Part shown: positions 9,665 to 20,939 of the stretch, in pieces | How positions within the stretch are numbered: position 1 is the first letter of the stretch | How the letters are laid out: every line of letters begins with the position of its first letter | From: Eublepharis macularius | Lineage: Eukaryota > Chordata > Lepidosauria > Squamata > Eublepharidae | Direction of reading: 5' to 3' | Length of the DNA: 64,000 bases | Assembly: GCF_028583425.1 (NCBI RefSeq) | Contig: NC_072800.1 | Span: forward strand, 11,793,001-11,857,000 | Notes under the pieces: model-generated | Databases searched by the model: none | What the model saw: only the letters and a program-made list of their open reading frames with translations | Told to the model about the DNA's origin: nothing | Program-made: the position numbers and the translations under genes

Positions 9665-10450
9665 CCAAGATTAGGGCTGCCAACCTCCAGATGGGACCTG
9701 GAGATCTCCCAAAATTACAACTAATCTCTAGATTATGGAGATCAGTTCTGGTTGCTGTTCCCCAGTGGGGCAAGGGATCCCCCGTTCCTAGCCTCCTTTC
9801 TCGGCCACAACACACCTGGCTGGTAGGGGAAAAGGTGCTGGAACGGGCACCCCAGAGCACGCTCCGTGTGCGGCATGATGACGTCACTTCCACGAGTGAT
9901 GTAATCGTGCAGGGTCTATGAGTGCTCCCAGGCTTTGTGCTGGGCCGATTTGGCCCATTTGGGGGCCCAAATTGGCCCAATGTGAAGCCCAGGAGCACTT
10001 CCAGGGCCTGCACAATGTCGTCACTTCCATAAGTGACGTCATCACACCATGCCAGGAGCACGTGCGTGCTTTGCGTGCGCGTGAGAAGACACCCAAGATA
10101 CGTGCCAGGTCCCCCCCTCCTACCAGGAGAGTAAGGTGACCTGGCAATGCTGGTTCCCCTGGAGAAAATGGCTTCTTTGGAAAATGGACCCTTATACCCC
10201 ACTGAGGTCCTTCTCCCCCCCAAACCCTGCTGCCCTTAAGCTCCTCCTCCAAATCTTCAGGAATTTCCCAATCTGGACTCGACAACCCAAGCCAGGATAC
10301 GCCGTGGCTGAGGGATGATATTCAGCATGGTGTGGGATTGCCACCTCAGGGGTGGAAAATTCCTGGAGATTTTGTGGGTGGAGCCTGGGGAGGGAACTTG
10401 CCGTGGCATAATGCCATTGAGCTGACACTTGGAAGCTGGCAACCCAAGCT
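9665..10450. repeat. CRE-rich dispersed repeat, two adjoining copies
   Basis: This repeat starts with gctgccaacctccagatgg and ends near 10290. A second truncated copy is at about 10335-10450. It includes TGACGTCA palindromes at 9879-9886 and 10034-10041 in a context like gatgacgtcacttcc. The same repeat recurs at 15395, 17175, 19495, 22160, 24630, 30735, 38195 and 47545. The family is not identified; the open frames inside are chance frames. Confidence 0.65.
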
Positions 10451-10624
10451 TGGTGGTTCACAACTAGACCTGCGCTATAACCACATCCAAATAACTGCAC
10501 GGACCTTTTCAAAAGTTGTGCACTGTTTCCCAGAGCTGCGGTGTGCTTCTGTCATGAGTGTAGAAACCCTGCCAGTCTCCCCCCGCCCCTCCACCTTCTC
10601 CTGAGGTTCTGCATTTAGGACTGT

Positions 10625-10800
10625 CAATGTTTGATCTTACCAAAACTAAGCTCTTGGGTTCAGATCTCAGCAGCTAAGCAGGGTCGGCCTTGGTTAATAA
10701 TTGGATGGGAGACCTTCAGTGAAGACCAGGGTTGCAGAGGCAGGCAATGGCAACCCACTGCTGAATGTCTCTTGCCATGAAAACCCCGCCACAGCTATGA
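10625..10800 (+). mobile_element. 5S rRNA-derived SINE
   Basis: The head reads cagctaagcagggtcggcct then ttggatgggagacc, which are the internal promoter region and following bases of 5S rRNA. The body continues gaagaccagggttgcagagg and ends tgacttgacagcactc. That last part resembles the BovB tail seen at 3640, which suggests BovB-driven mobilisation. A second copy is at 49360. Confidence 0.85.
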
Positions 10801-10971
10801 CTTGACAGCACTCTCTACCACCAAGCTCTTGGGTGAGGCAAGGAGCACAAACCAGAAAGGCAGAGCTAGCACAGAATCTAGTGGGTCACAGGCAGAGCCG
10901 GGATTGCACCCGGCAACTTGGGGTAGGGCCAGGGCAGCAGAATCTGGCATCTCGTACAGATGGGCTGATTC

Positions 10972-11114
10972 CACACACGTTGGGTAATGCACTTCCAATC
11001 CTCTTTAGAGACCATTTGGAACTGAATTTTTCAAGCGTGAAACAAAAAATCCACTTCCAAACAATAGCTAAAGTGCATTGAAAGTGCATTATCCAACGTG
11101 TGCGGAATCAGCCC
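10972..11114. mobile_element. palindromic MITE, GGGCTGATTCC ends
   Basis: The left end gggctgattccacacacgtt is the inverse of the right end aacgtgtgcggaatcagccc. An inner repeat of aatgcacttcca and its inverse gives a fold-back of about 143 bp. It shares the ggcNgattcc end motif with the elements at 22226 and 63638. Confidence 0.75.
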
Positions 11115-11419
11115 ATGTCTGGATCTCAGGTACATTGGCTTGTCAAACTTCAGTACTGGTGGTTACCTGACAAAACACAGTGGGACTAATGAAATACTGG
11201 CCACCCTTGTTACACATAGCAGGTGCTGTGAGAAGAACAGGGAAGTTTTTGCAAAGGGGGGGAAACATGATAAGGCATTATTTGCAGGTCGTGGGATCCA
11301 CTCCCTTTATTTGAAAGATGTGATTACTAATTTTTATTTGACTACGACATTTCCTAAGCTGTATTTTGCATGCTTCTGAATTCTACATTGTAAGCAGCAA
11401 CCTGAGATGTCCCACCTAA

Positions 11420-11895
11420 ATCTAGGCATTTTTTTGAAAAGTGCTCACATATTTTCAGCAGGACAGCTGAACAACAAGGTAATTTGCAAATTTATCGGAG
11501 AATTGCCCCGGTTATATTGAGTTTGGTTTCATTTATTAGTTGCCTAAACCTATACAAAGCCCAGCATTTCCTCTGTGGCAAGTATGTATACAAATGGCAG
11601 GTACTGATGAAATGTTTACAGAAAAGATTGGCTTGTCAATGAGGCAGAGGATAGGTATCGATCCCTTCTCCGATGTTTGTCAGCCTGTAACTTGTTTAAG
11701 AAATGGCCCACAGCAATGAAATCCAATCAAACACCCTCGACAACTCCCCCTTCCTGAAACACTGGCAGAGGCTTCAATCACAATAAAGCGAAATGAACCA
11801 CTTATCATATAAATGAGGAGAAGGTAATTAACAGGTTACCGATTTCAACCAGAGAGGGTTCTTATTAAGGAACAGGAGTGAACTTTTATGCGTTT
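11420..11895. promoter_or_regulatory. candidate conserved non-coding block
   Basis: This is a repeat-free stretch of even composition with homeobox-type TAATTA (gtaattaac near 11825), CACAATAAAG and TGTTTAC motifs. There is no coding frame. The call rests only on the absence of repeats and on texture; conservation cannot be tested here. Confidence 0.3.
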
Positions 11896-11902
11896 GGACA
11901 TT

Positions 11903-12115
11903 GGCCGTTTTCACACTCCTGTAAGCCTCTGGAAAATTGTGCAAAACTCACGGCATGATGGCATCTTCATAGCGCAATTTCCTGTCATGATCCCGTTTAA
12001 TAGCACGATTCGCACCATTAAACGGGATCATGATGGGAAATTGCGCTATGAAGACGCCGTCATGCTGTGAGTTTTGCGTGATTTTCTAGAGGCTTACAGG
12101 AGTGTGAAAACGGCC
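11903..12115. mobile_element. long palindromic element, GGCCGTTTTCAC ends
   Basis: Left arm ggccgttttcacactcctgt and right arm acaggagtgtgaaaacggcc are exact inverses. Most of the interior also folds back, for example taaacgggatcatgatggga against its inverse, with the centre near 12008. The flanking trinucleotides are att and ctt, so no clear duplication is seen. Confidence 0.8.
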
Positions 12116-12369
12116 CTTACTTAATGGCCTTTCCACCCAGAGTGCTCTTTGGAACACAGAATATATTGCGTTGGTTAATTATGCTCCTCATTGGGCTCCA
12201 CAACTGAAAAGTTTCGGGGAGCCAATTTGTATGGGCTTAATTTCTTTGGGAGGAGAAGGCCCTGGAGACGTAGGTCATTCTTCATGATTTCTTTTTATTT
12301 TCCTGTGTTCTACCCTAGTGTGGAGAAGAAGGCCCCACTCCAAGCAGGTAAGTTGTGTTTAGTATCCAG

Positions 12370-13335
12370 CAGCCACCAGCCATTAAAGAAAAAAATCTGT
12401 CTCGACCAGATGATCCAAATTACCAGCTATAAAATTCCTCTGAAAGGTGAAATGATCTTTCTGGATCAATTGCAAAACACAAACATACTACAAATCAGAA
12501 GAGACTTTCTAAGAACCTTCCTAGCGGCAGCCAAAACAGAAATAGCTTCAAAACAGAAATCACATAAACCGCCTACACTAGCAAATTGGTACACAGAGAT
12601 ATGGGACCACTGCAGAATAGAAAAAAAAACCCAGAAGGCCTTCTCCAAGCCGATCTCTACCCCAGATCAACTGACTTTACTGAAAAATGGATCCCCTTCT
12701 TTGAACATATAAACAAGAATGACATTCAACCACAAAACCAATCATATCAGATGCTTCTCCTATAATCCTTACAAAACTTTGTAAAATGAGATATCATTAC
12801 AGTAATGGAAGTGCACAATATCCATTTGGAAATAACGTGATATTGACCATGACAATAGGGACGTAATTTAGCTTTTCAGCTTCCTGAAAACCAGGGCTTT
12901 TTCCAGCTGGAACGCAGTGGAACGGAGTTCCAGAACCTCTTGAAAACGGTCACATGGCCAGTGGCCCTGCCCCCTGCTCTCCAGACAGAGGGGAGTTGAG
13001 ATTGCCCTCCGCGTGGCGCAGAGGGCAATCTAAACTCCCCTCTGTCTGGAGATCAGGGGGCAGGGCCACCGGCCATGTGACCATTTTCTCCAAGGGCAAC
13101 CCACTGAGTTCCACCCCCTCTTTTCCCAGAAAAAAAGCCCTGCTGAAAACTCATCAGATACACCAAAGCTCCATGATTTAAGAGACTTATCAACAACCCG
13201 CACAACCCTCGGAACATAATGAACATCAAAAGATCCATATAATGTTACTAACAATATCAATGTCTTTTGAAGCAGCTGATTTTACTTCTGTATCTGTACA
13301 TGATAAAAGCTGAAAAAATAATTTTTTAAAAATCG
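12370..13335 (+). mobile_element. L1 LINE 3' fragment, split by a MITE
   Basis: The frame to about 12712 encodes an L1 ORF2 C-terminal segment (RRDFLRTFLAAAKTEIASKQ, then NWYTEIWDHC). It is followed by a 3' UTR that continues beyond the MITE to an A-rich end near 13335. The 5' boundary is uncertain; 12116-12370 shows nothing recognisable. Confidence 0.6.
12892..13142. mobile_element. hAT-type MITE (CAGGGCTTTTTTT family), copy 2
   Basis: It is bounded by the 8-bp duplication ctgaaaac at 12884-12891 and 13143-13150, inside the L1 fragment. The fold-back interior centres near 13015. The insertion postdates the L1. Confidence 0.85.
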
Positions 13336-13974
13336 GAAAAATTCTGTTACAGTGCAAACCTAAGCAGTGTTACACCCTTCTATGTCTATAGGCTTTGAAA
13401 GGTGACTCTTTTTAGGATCGCACTGCTACTACTCAGAAACTTAATGCCTTTTGCAGTGATCTCCAACTTGGTGCCCGTGGGCACCATGATGCCCACTGAT
13501 ATTTTTTTCTTATGCCCTGCTTCCTTCTTTCCCAAAACAAAGTGATAATGCTGTCTTTCCTCAACCTCTTTGGAGTAATAGGTGTGTCAGAAGAGTCCAA
13601 GAGGCATCAGCTTTCTGTCTGCATCGAGACATCTGTTTTCATTGCTGGAGGACATGGACTGGAACTTCCCAATATTTGGGGAGTGGGCCATTTGGTGGCT
13701 GGCTGTGCCCCTCATGGCAGCTGCTTTGTGGCAGTGCCTACTCAATGTTCTCAAAATTCCCAAAGTGCCTAAGTGCTCAACACGTTTGTACACCCCTGGC
13801 TTATTGTTTCAGTCATTGCCACCAAATAGCAGCATACCTCTTTCAGTATCTTGAGCTCCAACAGAAAATCCCCGAATTTTCTAGCTATTTCCAACACATT
13901 GCTGAGTTTTATAAAAGGAAACGTGTGTTGAGATCTTGCATGTCAAATTTCCAGAGTAATCATTTAGGGGCTTC
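13336..13974. other. no gene; one short dispersed repeat
   Basis: 13340-13435 resembles the short repeat described at 3425 and ends taggatcgcactgc. 13440-13974 has overlapping small open frames but no protein-like composition or known motif. Confidence 0.4.
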
Positions 13975-14265
13975 CAGATGCATATTCTCCTTAGAAGATA
14001 AAATGATCAAAGTGAGGCTATTGTACTTTTGTCACATCACGAGAAGACAAACTGGAAAAACTGATAATGCTAGGAAATGTTGAAGGCAGTAGGAAAAGAG
14101 GAAGACCCAACATGAGATGTCTTCTTGACTCAATTAGGGGAGCCAGAGCTTCCAGTTTGCAAGACCGGAGCCAAGCCCGTCAATTATAGGATGTTACGAT
14201 GGTTGTTAATTCAGAGGGTTGCCCTAAGTTGGAAGCTACTTGATGGCACATAACACACGTGCACA
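13975..14265 (+). mobile_element. BovB/RTE LINE 3' end
   Basis: The ORF remnant gagaagacaaactggaaaaa and gaagacccaacatgagatg is followed by the tail acttgatggcacataacaca. Codons are broken throughout. Confidence 0.7.
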
Positions 14266-14289
14266 GAAGACGAACGGCTGCTGTCGATG

Positions 14290-14400
14290 TAATAGTTTCA
14301 GGTGAGTAGCCGTGTTGGTCTGCAGTCAAAGAGCGAGATTCTGGTCCAATAGCTCTTTAAAGGCCAATTAGATTTTGCAGGTATGAGCTTTCAAGAGTCA
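14290..14400. mobile_element. truncated GTGTTAGTCTG-family repeat
   Basis: It begins with gtagccgtgttggtctgcag and ends in the 3' half of a hammerhead-like unit on the minus strand (GACTC, TTGAAA, GCTCATACC). It is cut off at the LINE tail at 14402. Confidence 0.6.
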
Positions 14401-14401
14401 A

Positions 14402-15060
14402 AGTTTAGTTTAGTTTAGTTTATGCGGTCTTTAACCCGCCCTCCCTACAAGTGGGCTTAGGACGGGGTAAAACAGTCATAAAAGTCAATTACATAGCAGA
14501 TTCTACAATAAAATTCAGCAATTAAAATTATATATATATACAAAAACCGGATATAGTTGGCTACACATTCCTGCCCCCAGCATACAAAGAGGAGGTAGAC
14601 AGACATACGAGCTGTACTCGAATCCTGGAGACCGGTGGGAGGCTCAATGATGGCCCTGACGCTGGCCTCAACCGTAAGCCTGGTGGAACATCTCCGTCTT
14701 GCAGGCCCGCTGAAATGAGACAAGATCCTGGCGGGCCCGAGTGTCCTCAGACAGAGAGTTCCACCAGGTTGGGGCCAGGACCGAAAAGGCCCTGGCCCTG
14801 GTCGAGGCCAAACGAGCCTCCCTAGAGCTAGGGATCACCAGTAAGTTCTTACCCCCTGAACGAAGCGCTCTCCAGGGCACATACGGGGAGAGACGGTCCC
14901 TCAGGTATGCTGGTTCCAATCCATTTAGGGCTTTAAAGGTTAAAACCAACACCTTGAAATGGATCCAGAATTCCACGGGGAGCCGGTGAAGCTGCTGTAG
15001 GATTGGTGTAACATGTGTCCTGTATGGAACACCCATCAGGACAGGAGCAGCAGCGTTCAA
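14402..15060 (-). mobile_element. L2/CR1-group LINE, ORF2 C-terminus and 3' tail
   Basis: The minus-strand frame 15060-14668 encodes LHRLPVEFWIHFKVLVLTFK, ALNGLEPAYL and SVLAPTWWNSLSED, typical of the C-terminal domain of this LINE group. The 3' UTR ends in an inverted (ttag)n run at 14402-14425. It is the same family as the fragments at 15755 and 56690. Confidence 0.85.
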
Positions 15061-15394
15061 AAAGCTCTGTTGATAATGCTGCAGACGGGTAGCACGGGTA
15101 CAAGCTGCTGGAGCAAAACCCCAGGGATGGGAGAGGCTAGCCTAGCTGCCTTGGAGAAAGTCTTGCTGGGGGAGGAAGAGGCTCCCTCACCCGCCCCCTA
15201 AAATGTCTAGAGGCCGGTGCTCAGATGCCAGGTTAGAGGAGCATGAGGCTTCCCTGGAAAAAGGCTGGGGAGGGAAACTGTGAACAGAGCGTAATGCACC
15301 AGGGGAATCAGCAACCCTCTGCTATCCCCAAGCAGAGCTTTTAAAAAACAGGAACAGCTCAACAGATTATGCAGAATGAGGGGGTAGAATGTGG
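15061..15394. other. no recognisable gene or repeat
   Basis: The sequence is G+C-moderate and the short frames have no recognisable motif. Confidence 0.35.
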
Positions 15395-15605
15395 CGTAGG
15401 ATTGCCAACCTCCGGGTGGTAGCTGGAGATCTGCTGGAATTACAACTGATCTCCTGACTGCAGAGAGCAGGTTCCTGGAGAAAATGGCAACTCTGGAGGG
15501 CAGACTATATGGCATTAACCCTCCATCCCCAAACCCTGCCCTTTTTAGGTTCCACCCCTGAAAACTCTGGGAAGTTCCTAACCCGGACCAGGCAACCTTA
15601 AATGT
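15395..15605. repeat. GC-rich dispersed repeat, short copy
   Basis: It starts gattgccaacctccgggtgg and contains tggagaaaatggcaactctg before a pyrimidine-rich end. It matches the non-CRE half of the repeat at 9665. Confidence 0.6.
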
Positions 15606-15754
15606 GGACTGCATTGCTGCAGTCTACAGGAAGGGGGTGTGTTGTCATTTGTGAATGTTTACCTGTCTAAAAAAACTCCACATGCACATTTTGACCATCT
15701 CCCTCCCTGTGTCCCTCCATGGCAGCTCTGCTCACCTGAACAGAGTGTCCTACA

Positions 15755-15850
15755 GATGTCACCTACAAACAGGCAAAATCAACAGCAGCCCGTAGACAGG
15801 CTTTCTCAGTGGTGGCCCTTACCCTGTGGAATGGCCTGTTGGGGAGTCTA
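15755..15850 (+). mobile_element. LINE ORF C-terminal scrap
   Basis: One frame reads ARRQAFSVVALTLWNGL, a segment of the same LINE C-terminal domain as at 14402. The rest of 15606-16050 is unassigned. Confidence 0.45.
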
Positions 15851-16053
15851 CCCAATGTCATGTTCATTATCTAGCCACAGTTCTGACACCCAACACATTT
15901 GGGTAGCTTCTGAATGGTTCTCACACAGCACTCTGCAGTTCTCCAACCTGGATGAAGTCAGAGCACCGATGCTTTTGGCTAAATCTTACCTCTCAAGGAA
16001 GGGATCACTATTTTGAATCTCTAATGGTACTGAGTGATCAGAATGGCTAAGAT

Positions 16054-16388
16054 CAGGGCTTTTTTTCAGCTGGAATGCGGTGGAATGGAGTTCCGGCACC
16101 TCTTGAAAATGGTCACATGGCAGGTGGCCCCGCCCTCTGATCTCCAGACAGAGGGGAGTTTAGATTGCCCTCCGCACCGCTGCAGCGGTGCGGAGGGCAA
16201 TCTAAACTCCCCTCTGTCTGGAGCTCAGGGGGCGGGGCCACCAGCCATGTGACCATTTTCACCTAGGGCGATTTAAACTTAAAAAAACTCCCCCCTTGTT
16301 CCAGATGACCCAAAGTGACGTCATTGTGTGGTCCTGTGCTGACAACCCAGTGAGTTCGACCACCTCTTTTCCAAGAAAAAAAGCCCTG
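16054..16388. mobile_element. hAT-type MITE (CAGGGCTTTTTTT family), copy 3
   Basis: It is flanked by gctaagat at 16046-16053 and 16389-16396. The interior palindrome centres on ccgctgcagcgg near 16184. It also carries a TGACGTCA site at 16316-16323. Confidence 0.85.
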
Positions 16389-16599
16389 GCTAAGATGATT
16401 CCTTTTGCACTCTGATAGCTGATGCAGCTAATGTAAGCAAGATTAACAATGGCTGACACGTACACATGGGGCAGACTGGGAGGGGGAAACAGCCTTGGGG
16501 AAGGGAAGGAGAAGCAACCTGCCTGCTAGGGATGGCAGGCCTCCTGCTGTAGCCGCCCACTGTCCGAACTTGTTGCCCTCTAGAGCCTCAAGTGCCGGT

Positions 16600-16612
16600 G
16601 GGAGGAAATTTT

Positions 16613-16659
<47 letters not shown>

Positions 16660-16745
16660 TAGTCCACTCTCCCCGCAAGCGGGCTCAGAGCAGATAGCAA
16701 CACATGTAAAATATAAAGCCGCATTTATAAAATACATTCAGATTT
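16600..16745 (-). mobile_element. LINE 3' tail with (ttta)n run
   Basis: A (ttat)n microsatellite at 16605-16662 precedes cgcaagcgggctcagagcag, the minus-strand 3' end of the L2/CR1-type LINE. The adjoining 16746-17174 is unassigned. Confidence 0.6.
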
Positions 16746-17174
16746 TGGGGGAACCCATGCCAGTGTTGCACCAGTGCACTTACATCACTTCCGGTGAAAA
16801 ACCAGAAGTGACATGGCAGACCCTCTAGCATTTTCCAAAAAACCTCCATTGAAAGCCCATTCACCCATTTCCTCCCAGGGGTTGCCAGCTGTGGACTGTC
16901 AACCGTACTGCCTGTGCAGGATGCTGGGGTGGCCTCCCTCACCATGCAAGACTCTGGCAGGCCAGGCGTGGTGGCCCTTCTGACCCTGGACTGGCCCAGC
17001 ACAGGTGTGTGTGGGGAAGCCTTCAGTCCACTGGGAAAAGTCCTAACCTAGGGGCTATAATGGCCAATCTGCTCCTGTGTACACAACTGCTCTTGAGTCT
17101 GTCTTAGTAACTGAGGGAGGGAGGCAACTGTAGACTAGATTTGGCCCTGAGACTTCTAGTTGCTGATTCCCATC

Positions 17175-17680
17175 TAGGGCTGCCAGGGAAAGGTTGGGAA
17201 ATTCCTGGAGATTTTAGGGGTAGAGTCTGGAGAGGGTGAGGTTTGAAGAGGGGAGAGACCTCAACCGAGGGTTGCCACAGGATCCCTTACCCGCTGGATG
17301 GGAGGGGGTAGGGTTGCCAGGTCTCTATACTGTCCCGCTGGGAGGAGGGGACCTGGCATTTACCTTCTGCCAGTTGCGCGGGTGTGCTCCGGTGCCTGTG
17401 CAATGACATAACTTCTGGAAGTGATGTCATCACGCCGACCATGCTCTGTGCGGGGTCAATTTGGCCCGTTTGGGGCTGAAATCATCTCCAAACGAAGCAC
17501 AGTAAGAATCCCGCATCTGGTGCGACAATGTCACTTTTGGTTGTCACATCATGTGCATGATGCGCGTTCCTGGGGTGCCTGTTGGTGGTGGGCAACCTCC
17601 AGGAGTTTGCCATCCCCCATCAACCACTGGTGGTGTCAGTCCTAGGGTGTCAATCCCTGGCAGGTAGATCCCCAAGCCCC
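17175..17680. repeat. CRE-rich dispersed repeat, degenerate
   Basis: Two pieces lie here. 17175-17300 is the pyrimidine-rich end (gggaaattcctggagatttt). 17305-17680 reads ttgccaggtctctatactgt, then gtgatgtcatcacgcc and ttggcccgtttggggctgaa. The TGACGTCA sites have decayed to TGATGTCA. Confidence 0.55.
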
Positions 17681-17974
17681 TCACAGCAAGCAAGCAGGTG
17701 CATTGGATCAAAGGATATGCGGGCATACAGAGCCTAGTGTGAGGTACCGACCGACCTCTGGGTGCTTTCAATGAACTGCATGTGAGATTTTCTGTTGGAA
17801 TTGGTGAAAGTCTGTTATGGGTGGATTTGCTGTTGGTTCCTGAGGAAGTTCTTGCGGGATGAAACAAGCTGAATAACATTGCTGGCCACCTGTACAGCCA
17901 GGTTGGCAATCCTTCGGGGTCCTACGTTCCATCTGTTTTTCTCCACCTGCAGAAGAAAACAAAGAGATTGCTGT

Positions 17975-19056
17975 ATTGTCGAAGGCTTTCACGGCCGGAG
18001 AACGATGGTTGTTGTGGGTTTTCCGGGCTGTATTGCCGTGGTCTTGGCATTGTAGTTCCTGACGTTTCGCCAGCAGCTGTGGCTGGCATCTTCAGAGGTG
18101 TAGCACCAAAAGACAGAGATCTCTCAGTGTCACAGTGTGGAAAAGATGTTGGCAGGTCATTTATCAGGAGGGGTGGGGTTGAGCTGAGTCATCCTGTAAG
18201 AGTTTCCCAGGGTGTGGAATGCTAATGGCGGGAGGCTTCACTGTATCCTGAGGAGGTTCTTTTGCATATGGATTGGTGCTTGATGTGCTAATCTTCTCTG
18301 CAGGGCTATTGTTGGGTATAGAGTGTTTTGTTAGCCTGGTGTTTTTCAGAACTGGAAACCATGCTCTGTTCATTCTTAAGGTTTCTTCTTTCCTGTTGAA
18401 GTTTTGCTTATGCTTGTGAATTTCAATGGCTTCCCTGTGCAGTCTGACAAAGTAGTTGGAAGTGTTGTCCAGTATTTTGGTGTCCTGGAATAAGATACTG
18501 TGCCCTGTTTGAGTTAGGCTATGTTCAGCCACTGCTGATTTTTCAGGTTGTCCAAGTCTGCGGTGTCTTTCATGTTCTTTTATTCTTGTCTGGATGCTAC
18601 GCTTTGTGGTCCCGATGTAAACTTGTCCACAGCCGCAGGGTATACGGTATACTCCTGCAGAGGTGAGGGGGTCTCTACTGTCTTTTGCTGATCGTAGCAT
18701 CTGTTGTATTTTTCGGGTGGGTCTGAATACTGCTTGAAGGTTATGCTTTTTCATAAGCTTTCCCATCTGATCAGTAATTCCTTTGATATATGGCAAAACA
18801 CTTTTCCTGTAGGAGACTGTTTTTCCTTGGTTGTTTGATTCATCCTGGGTTTGATTCATCCTAAAACGAGATCCCACCTGCAAAATCACCAGGCTAACAA
18901 ATGTGCTGATCAAGAATTCCTCACTACATCCTGACACGCACAGAAAACTATGCAAGACAGAAGCACAGCCACCCAGACTATATGGACTCCCTAAAATACA
19001 TAAGGATTCAGTCCCACTCCGACCCATTGTGAGTGCCATTGGACTTGGACAACCTG
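17975..19056 (-). mobile_element. Penelope-like element insertion with GIY-YIG region
   Basis: A perfect 13-bp duplication, aagagattgctgt, flanks it at 17962-17974 and 19057-19069. The minus-strand frame ending near 18164 encodes a GIY-YIG-type endonuclease region (GVYRIPCGCGQVYIGTTKRS, then RIKEHERHRR), with a cysteine-bearing start typical of PLEs. From about 18900 to 19050 the plus strand instead encodes an RT N-terminal piece, PRLYGLPKIHKDSVPLRPIV. The 5' part is therefore inverted inside one insertion. The 3' end carries a hammerhead-like core. The copy is 5'-truncated and not intact. Confidence 0.85.
18055..18104 (-). ncRNA. hammerhead-ribozyme-like core in PLE tail
   Basis: Minus strand: stem I CCT (18098-18096), CTGAAGA (18095-18089), T, stem II GCCAGC/GCTGGC with loop CACAGCT, GAAA (18068-18065), CGTC, then AGG (18060-18058) closing stem I. 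ACGT replaces stem III as a self-complementary tetranucleotide. All core bases fit the hammerhead consensus. Confidence 0.75.
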
Positions 19057-19069
19057 AAGAGATTGCTGT

Positions 19070-19494
19070 TATTTATTGTGTGTTCTACGGTCTACTGAGA
19101 TTCAAACTGGGCTCTAGATGCCCACATATCCTTTGAATTTACGGCTATGCGGGACCCTCTAGTGTTTGGATTATTGTGATGGTTGGGAATAAACGAATAT
19201 TTATTTGGAGACTTGTTCCAACGCTGGGGGACTTTACTAGAGGTTTCCAGTCTGTTCCATGAACTTACATCTTGTAATTATATGTATTGATGGAAGAATG
19301 TACTTTTGTATTGTTGGATGAATATTTTTGAACTTATCTATTGTATATTTATATAATTGCACAGAGCACTTTAAATATAAAAATAATTATTTATATTATT
19401 TATAGATTGGTAAGTTGTTTATCCCCAAGTGTGTGTTTGTTGGTATATATAACACAACAATGGCATAGATGCTGGCATACATGACAGGTGGGTT
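19070..19494. other. AT-rich stretch, nothing recognised
   Basis: It lies downstream of the PLE insertion. There is a run of AT-rich sequence near 19320-19400 but no gene or repeat I can name. Confidence 0.35.
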
Positions 19495-20040
19495 GGCAGG
19501 CTAAATGGCAAACCCCTGGGAGTTTGCCTGCCACTAGCGAACACGTGGGAACTCTAGAGAGGGGACCTAGCACTTACCTACTTCAATGTCTTTGTACATG
19601 TGCAAAGTGTACATGCACTCCTGGGATGATGCAATGACGTCACTTCCAGGAAGTGATGTCATTGTGCAGGGGTCAGGCATGCTCCTAGACTTCGCAGCAG
19701 GCCAATTTCGGCCCCAAACACTGCAAAACCTGGGAGTGCTCCTGGGATGGCGCAATGACATCATTCCCAGGAGTCATATCGTCATGCCACCTGGGAGGCT
19801 TATTCCCCCACCTTTCCCCGCTGCCAGCCAGGTGAGTGGTAGTGGAGGGCAGAGAGAGGGAGTGGGGAATCCCCAGCCCCGACTGGGGACCTGGGATCCG
19901 TACCTCAACTGGGTATAATGCCACAGAGTCCATCCTCCAAAGCAGCCATTTTCTCCAGGGGAACTGGTTTGTATGGCCTGGAGATCAGTTCCAATTCCAG
20001 GAGATCTCCAGACACCACCTGGAGGCTGGCAACCCTATCA
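19495..20040. repeat. CRE-rich dispersed repeat, near full length
   Basis: It begins with an inverted-type segment ccagggtttgcc-like and runs through TGACGTCA (19635-19642), aattcggccccaaac-like text and gggaggcttattcccccacc to a typical end ggaggctggcaaccct at 20020-20036. It serves as the reference copy for the family here. Confidence 0.65.
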
Positions 20041-20469
20041 CAAACGAGTAAATTAATTATGAAGAGGCACAGTTTTAAAACATTTAGGTAACCATTGCAA
20101 AGGTCCAATTTATTTTCATCAGATTTCATTTCTCTGTACAGGAAATGTTTTTGACCAATATATAACCACTCTTGTTTACTGGACTTTTAGCAGACTACTT
20201 CTAAAAGCAGAATCTCATCTATATAAATTAACCTTTTCCTTCTAGCAGCAGGGGGAAATTAATTTCCTTTTTGTTTTGCTTTTTGTTTTTATAAGTGTTT
20301 CTGTGTATTTCTATACAAACATCACTGCCTTATCTGCAATCACAAAAGGGTTCCAATCAGAACGTTTTTTAAAAAAAAACATGCATTACTTATTATTTTT
20401 TAAAACATTTTTTCCCTGCGTTTTCCAGCAAAATAAGCCATCAGTGTTAGACTGTATAATTGACACCAT

Positions 20470-20760
20470 TGCTTAGGGAACAAACCTATGAATCTTATTA
20501 GAGGCAAATTCATTACTTTAAATCCACCCTTAGGATGCAGAGCTCATCAAAGGAACCTCGGGAGGCTGAGGCTTAGAGGAAGAGATGATTTCAGGCTACA
20601 GATCTACAGATTTGCTGTAATTAACCTGAACTAATTATTGCCAGCCATTGGCTTGCACATCCTAGAGAAAGGTCTTCTGGGGTGGTTCTTCAGGCCTTGC
20701 AGCCGACGTCAAGCCAGCTTCCCAATGAAGAAAGGCAGTGCCTCAAACCAGGAATGTACT
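20470..20760. promoter_or_regulatory. candidate conserved non-coding block
   Basis: The block holds ctgtaattaacctgaactaa and a second attattg core, with no repeat motifs and no open frame. 20041-20470 upstream is AT-rich and unassigned. Conservation is unproven. Confidence 0.3.
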
Positions 20761-20939
20761 AACAACTATTTCTGCATTGCCAACCCATAACATTTCTTGT
20801 AAAATTATTAGAGCAGGTACAGAGGGTTTGAAAACAGCACACATTAGCACTGGGCAGACAGAATCCAGATACACACAGGGTTGTTATTAATTTTTTTCAA
20901 AGCTAGGTTATTCTCCAGAAACTGTATCTTTTTAGGTTT

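Noticed and set aside
9627-10223. 198-codon minus-strand frame
   Set aside because: It lies wholly within the CRE-rich dispersed repeat; other copies do not keep it open.
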